Assembly: GCA_030824725.1 (NCBI GenBank)
Contig: JAPJRE010000107.1
Span: forward strand, 1-10,812
Source of the DNA: Sphingomonas sp.
GTDB taxonomy: Bacteria; Pseudomonadota; Alphaproteobacteria; Sphingomonadales; Sphingomonadaceae
DNA length: 10,812 nt
Direction: 5' to 3'
The translations under genes were made by a program, and so were the position numbers. This document shows, piece after piece, positions 6,704 through 10,812 of the stretch (positions are counted from its first letter, which is position 1; every line of letters starts with the position of its first letter). The notes under the pieces were generated by a model. It was not told where the DNA came from. It worked only from the letters and a program-made list of their open reading frames with translations, and did no database searches.

Positions 6704-8622
6704 CGACCCTTTCCCGCCGCGCGCTCGTCGCCGCCGGCATCGCCACCCCGGCGCTCGCCCATGCCGCGACCGGCGCCGCCGCCAGGACGCCCACACCCAA
6801 GCCCTATGGCGCCACGCCCTCGGCCCGCCAGTGGAAGTGGCACCAGCGCGAGCAATATGCCTTCATCCACTTCTCGGTGAACACCTTCACCGACAAGGAA
6901 TGGGGCTATGGCGACGAGGATCCCAAGACCTTCAACCCCAGCGACTTCAACGCCGACCAGATCGTCGCGGCGGCCAAGGCGGGCGGGCTGAAGGGCCTGA
7001 TCCTGGTGTGCAAGCACCATGACGGCTTCTGCCTCTGGCCGACCAAGCTGACCGAACACTGCATCCGCAACAGCCCCTACAAGAATGGCCAGGGCGATCT
7101 CGTCCGCGAGATGTCGGATGCGTGCAAGCGCGCCGGGCTGCCCTTCGGCGTCTATCTCTCGCCTTGGGACCGCAACCATCCCGAGTACGGCCGGCCCGCC
7201 TACATTGCCTATTACCGCGCGCAGCTGACCGAGCTTTGCACCCAGTACGGTTCGCTGTTCGAAGTGTGGTTCGACGGCGCCAATGGCGGCGACGGCTATT
7301 ATGGCGGCGCGCGCGAGACGCGGAAGATCGACGCCCCGGCCTATTATAACTGGCCGTCGATCGTGGCGCTGGTCCACCAGCTCCAGCCCGATGCCTGCAC
7401 CTTCGATCCGCTGGGCGCCGACATCCGCTGGGTGGGCAATGAGGACGGCGTGGCGGGCGATCCCTGCTGGCCAACCATGCCCAACCACCCGTACGTCCAG
7501 AGCGAAGGAAATTCGGGCGTACGCGGCGGCGCGCTCTGGTGGCCGGCGGAAACCGACGTCTCGATCCGGCCGGGCTGGTTCTACCATGCCGACGAGGATT
7601 CGCGGGTGAAGAGCCCCGAACGGCTGGTGCAGCTCTACGACGAGTCGGTCGGGCGCGGCACCAATCTGAACCTCAACCTGCCCCCCGATCGCCGCGGCCG
7701 CATCGCCGACCAGGACGTGAAGATCCTCAAGAGCTTCGGCGACGCGATCCGCGCCACCTTCGCGACGGATCTCGCCAAGGGTGCGGTCGCCCATGCCAGC
7801 GCCACCCGCGGCGCGGCCTTCGCGGCGTCGCGCGTGCTCGACGGCAATCGCGAGACCTATTGGACCACGCCCGACGGCACGACGACGCCGACGCTGACGC
7901 TCGACTTAAAGCCCGGCACCCGCTTCGACGTGATCCGGCTGCGTGAATATCTGCCGCTCGGCGTCCGCGTGACGCGGTTCGCGGTGGATGCCGAGATCGA
8001 CGGCACCTGGCAGCAGCTCGCCGAGAAGGAATGCATCTCGGCCCAGCGCATCCTGCGCCTGCCCCGGCCGATCGCGCCGCGCCGCGTGCGGCTGCGCATC
8101 CTGGAGGCGCCCGCCTGCCCTGCGATCAGCGAATTCGCGCTGTTCCGTTCGGTGGCGCCGGTGCCGGTCGCACCGATCGTCTCGTCGGACCCGACGGTGA
8201 TCGACACGCGCGCCTGGAAGATCGTCGCCGCGACCGGTACGGGGGCCGAGAAGCTGCTCGATCGCGATCCCGGCACGATCTGGACGGTACCCGCCCCCAA
8301 GCCCGGCGCGCCGGTGGAGGTGACCATCGATCTCGCGAGAGAGACCGCGCTGGCCGGCTTCAGCCTCACGCCGTCGCGTCACGTGATGACCGATGCCGCC
8401 CCGCCCAAGGGCTATGCTGCCGAGGTCAGCATGGACGGCAAGGCCTGGCAGCCTGCCGCGGGCGGTGAGTTCAGCAACATCGCCTATGCGCTTTCCACCC
8501 AGCGCATCGGCTTTGCGCAGGCGCGCTCGGCCCGCTATCTGCGCCTCCGCTTCGCCGAGACCGCGCTGCCCGAGCCCAAGCTCGCCATTGCCGAGATCGG
8601 CGGCTTCACTGCCCCGCGCTGA
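6700..8622 (+). CDS. GH29 alpha-L-fucosidase with two C-terminal F5/8-type (CBM32-like) modules, Tat-exported
   Basis: The 640-residue enzyme should remove alpha-L-fucose by a retaining mechanism. It opens with a Tat signal (LSRRALVAAG, then PALAHA), implying periplasmic action. GH29 motifs: HFSVNTFT at 57-64, CKHHDGFCLWP around 105-114, and FEVWFDGANG at 187-196, where D192 is the expected nucleophile. E248 in WVGNEDG is a candidate acid/base. The motif style resembles the alpha-1,3/1,4-preferring subfamily B, which would suit a plant core alpha-1,3-fucose; that is inference. From about residue 358 to 480 and from 501 to 640 lie two beta-sandwich regions of discoidin type (SRVLDGNRETYW, then KLLDRDPGTIW), probable sugar-binding modules. 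ATGA overlap with the previous gene. It is the last gene before the hairpin at 8643. Core fucose blocks human aspartylglucosaminidase, so this enzyme probably acts before the downstream asparaginase. Confidence 0.94.
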   Translation: MTTLSRRALVAAGIATPALAHAATGAAARTPTPKPYGATPSARQWKWHQREQYAFIHFSVNTFTDKEWGYGDEDPKTFNPSDFNADQIVAAAKAGGLKGLILVCKHHDGFCLWPTKLTEHCIRNSPYKNGQGDLVREMSDACKRAGLPFGVYLSPWDRNHPEYGRPAYIAYYRAQLTELCTQYGSLFEVWFDGANGGDGYYGGARETRKIDAPAYYNWPSIVALVHQLQPDACTFDPLGADIRWVGNEDGVAGDPCWPTMPNHPYVQSEGNSGVRGGALWWPAETDVSIRPGWFYHADEDSRVKSPERLVQLYDESVGRGTNLNLNLPPDRRGRIADQDVKILKSFGDAIRATFATDLAKGAVAHASATRGAAFAASRVLDGNRETYWTTPDGTTTPTLTLDLKPGTRFDVIRLREYLPLGVRVTRFAVDAEIDGTWQQLAEKECISAQRILRLPRPIAPRRVRLRILEAPACPAISEFALFRSVAPVPVAPIVSSDPTVIDTRAWKIVAATGTGAEKLLDRDPGTIWTVPAPKPGAPVEVTIDLARETALAGFSLTPSRHVMTDAAPPKGYAAEVSMDGKAWQPAAGGEFSNIAYALSTQRIGFAQARSARYLRLRFAETALPEPKLAIAEIGGFTAPR

Positions 8623-8642
8623 GTCTATTCCAAGCGTCCGAG

Positions 8643-8677
8643 ACGGGCCGGAGCGCGGGTGCCGCACTCCGGCCCGT
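8643..8677 (+). terminator. Probable intrinsic terminator after the GH operon
   Basis: A perfect 11-bp inverted repeat, ACGGGCCGGAG (8643-8653) and CTCCGGCCCGT (8667-8677), starts 21 bases after the GH29 stop. Inside the loop GCGG (8655-8658) pairs with CCGC (8662-8665) around GTG, lengthening the hairpin past one mismatch. The downstream run is only weakly T-rich (TTGCGTTTCGG), so it may be a rho-assisted or mRNA-stabilising hairpin instead. Confidence 0.65.
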
Positions 8678-8714
8678 TGCGTTTCGGCAACAATCTGCCC
8701 GGAAAACGTGACGG

Positions 8715-8830
8715 ATGAGACCAACCACTGCCATATATAAAACCAGTTTCTTTATTTGGTATTGTATGCCGATGGGACCTATGACAGCATCCCTTCCAAG
8801 CGGTGACAGACATATGACGCGCCGCTTTCA
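8715..8830 (+). promoter_or_regulatory. AT-rich candidate promoter/operator region before aspartylglucosaminidase
   Basis: Between the hairpin and the next gene the sequence turns AT-rich (CCATATATAAAACCAG, TTTCTTTATTTGG), unlike the surrounding GC-rich coding DNA. This is where a promoter for the aspartylglucosaminidase and receptor genes would be expected. I cannot pick convincing -35 and -10 boxes. The spacer from 8623 to 8871 holds no supported gene. Confidence 0.45.
8757..8771. promoter_or_regulatory. Imperfect dyad, possible GntR-type operator
   Basis: TGGTATTGTATGCCG has half-sites TGGTAT and ATGCCG around TGT; after reverse-complementing, 4 of 6 positions match (GG-AT). TGGTAT-type half-sites are common for GntR-family regulators, including those controlling GlcNAc use. 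A related arrangement, TGCCATATATAAAACCAG, sits about 28 bases upstream. The match is weak and the regulator unknown. Confidence 0.25.
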
Positions 8831-8871
8831 CCAAGGAGCATGGCGCGCTCGCGCCAGATGGGGATGCATCG

Positions 8872-9870
8872 ATGGGACTGGATCGACGCGAAGCATTGAA
8901 ACTGGGTCTTGCGGGCGCCGCTGCGCTGCCCGCCACGGCCGCCCTGGCACGTGCTGAAGCACCGCGCGCGCTGATCGTTTCAACCTGGGACTTCGGCGCC
9001 GCCGCCAACGCGGCCGCCTACGCCCAGTGGAAAAAGACCGGCTCGCTGATCGACGCGGTGGAAGCCGGCGGCTGGGTGCCCGAGGCGGATACCGAGAACC
9101 ACTCGGTGGGCCTGGGCGGCTATCCGGACCGCGACGGGCATGTGACGCTGGATGCGATCATCATGGACGATCGCGGCCATGTCGGCGCCGTTGCCGCGCT
9201 GGAAGACATTCTCCACCCGATCTCGGTCGCGCGGCGCGTCATGGAAAAGACGCCGCACACCTTCCTGGTCGGGGAAGGCGCGCGCCAGTTCGCGCTTGAA
9301 CAGGGCTTTCCCAGGACGCGCCTGCTCACGCCCGAGGCGGAAGCGGCGTGGCGCGAATGGCTGAAGACCGCGAAGTACAAGCCGATTGCCAATATCGAGA
9401 ACCAGCGCGGTTCGGCGCTGGACCACGACACCATTGGTATTGTTGCCTGTGATGCCAATGGCCGGCTGGCTGGTGCGTGCACCACCTCGGGCATGGCGTT
9501 CAAGCTGCGCGGCCGCGTGGGGGATTCGCCTCAGGCCGGCTGCGGCCTGATGGTGGAGCCGGATGTCGGTGCCGCCACCGCGACCGGCGTGGGCGAGGAA
9601 GTGACGCGGATCGCCGGTTCGGCGCGTGTCGTCTCGTCGATGCGGGCGGGCATGCACCCCATGGACGCATGCCGCGAGGCCGTGCTCCACATCGCCAAGT
9701 TGCGCGGCGACGCAGTGAAGGACGCCCAGGTCGGTTTCCTCGCGATCGACCGCCACGGCCGTGTCGGCGCCTATGCGCTGCAGCCTGGCTTTACCTATGC
9801 GGTTACCGACCTTTCGGGGGCGACGCGGGTCCTGCCCGCAGCGAATCTGCACGGTGCCGGCAAGAACTGA
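8872..9870 (+). CDS. N4-(beta-N-acetylglucosaminyl)-L-asparaginase (aspartylglucosaminidase), Ntn hydrolase, Tat-exported
   Basis: This 332-residue precursor should hydrolyse GlcNAc-Asn to aspartate and an amino sugar, the last step of N-glycoprotein breakdown. A Tat signal (DRREALKLG, then ATAALA) sends it to the periplasm. It is an Ntn hydrolase expected to cut itself between D186 and T187 in HDTIGI, leaving T187 as the nucleophile. Other active-site residues fall at exactly the spacing of human AGA (numbers from memory): R215 and D218 in GRVGDSP correspond to R234 and D237, T205 to T224, and T238-G239 to T257-G258. The downstream run ATATGVGEEVTRIAGSAR is typical of the family. Length matches other bacterial forms. 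The start at 8872 has a weak GGGGA at 8860-8864; an AAGGAG at 8833-8838 is too far away. The enzyme normally needs free alpha-amino and alpha-carboxyl groups on the asparagine and an unfucosylated GlcNAc, implying prior peptidase and GH29 action. Confidence 0.94.
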   Translation: MGLDRREALKLGLAGAAALPATAALARAEAPRALIVSTWDFGAAANAAAYAQWKKTGSLIDAVEAGGWVPEADTENHSVGLGGYPDRDGHVTLDAIIMDDRGHVGAVAALEDILHPISVARRVMEKTPHTFLVGEGARQFALEQGFPRTRLLTPEAEAAWREWLKTAKYKPIANIENQRGSALDHDTIGIVACDANGRLAGACTTSGMAFKLRGRVGDSPQAGCGLMVEPDVGAATATGVGEEVTRIAGSARVVSSMRAGMHPMDACREAVLHIAKLRGDAVKDAQVGFLAIDRHGRVGAYALQPGFTYAVTDLSGATRVLPAANLHGAGKN

Positions 9871-9891
9871 TCTTTGGGGAGTGAGGGAAAG

Positions 9892-10812
9892 ATGATGACG
9901 TTCAAGGTACCATTGCTGAATTCCGTGGCGCTTGCCGCGATCGCCATCACCGGCTTCCATGCAGCCCCTGCCTCGCGCAGACCGGCGCGCAGGCGGACGA
10001 AGGCCAGTCCGAAATCGTCGTCACCGGCATCCGCAAAAGCATCGCGGACTCGATCGAAACCAAGCGCAAGGCAAATTCGATCGTCGAAGTGCTCAGCGCC
10101 GAAGACGTGGGCAAGATGCCCGACAAGAACGTCGCGGAGTCGCTGTCACGCTTGCCCGGTATCACCGTCGATCACCAGTTCGGCGAAGGCGAGCAGCTGT
10201 CGATCGCCGGCGTGGAGCCCGCGCTCAACCGCCTGACCATCGACGGCCACTCGGTCGCCTCGGCCGATTGGGGCGGCAATCCGTCCGATCGTTCGAGCCG
10301 CACCTTCAACTATTCGCTGCTCTCGCCGTCGATCATCAGCCAAGCGGTGGTCTACAAGACGCCGGAAGCGCGGCTGCAGGAAGGCGCGATCGGCGCCAGC
10401 ATCGACGTCATCACGCGCAAGCCCCTGGATCTGAAGCCGAATACCATCGCGGCGACCGGCGGCTACGAATATAATGGTCGCGTCGAAAAGGGCAGCGTTC
10501 GTGGTTCGGCGCTGTACAGCTGGCACAATGACGCCGGCACCTTCGGCATCCTGCTGGGCGGCAACTACGACAAGCAGCAGCTCGCCCGCGCCGGCGTCGC
10601 CAGCTATTGGTATCGCACTGGCGATGCACTGCTGGCAGATGCGCCTCCGACGGCAACCATCAACGGCAAGGCGATCAGCACGCTGACCGCCGCCGAGAAG
10701 ACTGCGTTCGGCAACGCCCGCTATGCCTCGTTCCTGGCGCGCGAGTATTTCCGCCAGCAGCGCGAGCGGATCGGCTTCAATGGCGCGGTTCAGGTCAAGC
10801 CAACCGATACCC
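9892..10812 (+). CDS. TonB-dependent receptor, N-terminal part, with apparent 1-base frameshift after the signal peptide (3' end outside window)
   Basis: The product is an outer-membrane receptor for TonB-driven uptake, probably of N-glycan fragments or GlcNAc-asparagine given its neighbours. It starts at ATG 9892 (GAGGG at 9883-9887), 21 bases after the asparaginase stop, so co-transcription is likely. The signal peptide MMTFKVPLLNSVALAAIAIT followed by GFHAAPA is read in the frame of 9892. The receptor body is in the next frame from about 9975 (LAQTGAQADEGQSEIVVTGI, a TonB-box-like start), continuing through the plug motifs ANSIVEVLSAEDVGKMPDKN, VAESLSRLPGI, LTIDGHSV, and EARLQEGAIGASIDVITRKP to the window end. 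These match the large Xanthomonas/Caulobacter-type receptor family (TIGR01782-like). Read straight from 9892 the frame stops at 10236; the body frame has no start codon before GTG about 10089. One extra C in CCTGCCTCGCG would restore it. It is either a sequencing error or a real null allele. Confidence 0.85.

Noticed and set aside
5450..6796. Minus-strand open frame of 448 aa opposite the unassigned GH and the start of GH29
   Set aside because: Shadow frame of high-GC DNA spanning two real genes; no start context or motifs.
8840..8899. 19-codon leader reading frame overlapping the asparaginase start, preceded by AAGGAG
   Set aside because: The AAGGAG ends only one base before its ATG, too close for good initiation, and the peptide shows no attenuator-like codon run.
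8715..8957. 80-codon reading frame across the intergenic region into the asparaginase gene
   Set aside because: No ribosome binding site, no motif, and it overlaps a convincing gene in another frame.
8980..9960. Minus-strand open frame of 326 aa opposite aspartylglucosaminidase
   Set aside because: The + strand frame has a complete set of active-site residues; the reverse reading has none.
9874..10236. Separate 120-aa protein starting near the receptor
   Set aside because: Its first part is the receptor signal peptide and the rest is out-of-frame reading after the apparent one-base deletion.

Overview
The window is a high-GC, tightly packed, single-strand locus from an alphaproteobacterium, most likely a sphingomonad (Sphingomonas or a relative). 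This assignment is inferred from three things: the GC-rich codon use, the run of Tat-exported glycoside hydrolases (GHs), and a TonB-dependent receptor of the long-plug Caulobacter/Xanthomonas/Sphingomonas type. No rRNA, tRNA, CRISPR or mobile element was found.

Positions 1-8622 are the downstream part of an operon whose promoter lies left of the window. Five + strand genes abut through 1-4 base stop/start overlaps: the C-terminal part of a GH3 exo-glycosidase, a GH125 exo-alpha-1,6-mannosidase, a GH92 alpha-mannosidase, a probable TIM-barrel glycosidase of a family I cannot name, and a GH29 alpha-L-fucosidase with two C-terminal beta-sandwich modules. A strong hairpin (8643-8677) follows. 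After an AT-rich spacer that probably carries a promoter or operator, a second unit begins. It holds a Tat-exported N4-(beta-N-acetylglucosaminyl)-L-asparaginase (aspartylglucosaminidase) and, 21 bases later, a TonB-dependent receptor that runs off the right edge.

Together the genes read as a pathway for dismantling protein-linked N-glycans, probably of plant type. The receptor would bring glycopeptides across the outer membrane. In the periplasm GH92 would remove alpha-linked mannose, GH3 possibly core beta-1,2-xylose, GH125 the alpha-1,6-mannose and GH29 the core fucose; aspartylglucosaminidase would split the last GlcNAc from asparagine. GH3, GH29, GH92 and GH125 are also found together in the Xanthomonas campestris nix cluster, shown to degrade a plant N-glycopeptide. 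The two steps with no recognisable enzyme here, core beta-mannose and the GlcNAc-beta-1,4-GlcNAc bond, make the unassigned gene at 4502-6703 the most interesting object in the window.

The TonB-dependent receptor has an apparent one-base deletion at the end of its signal peptide (about 9970-9973): signal peptide and receptor body are in different frames.
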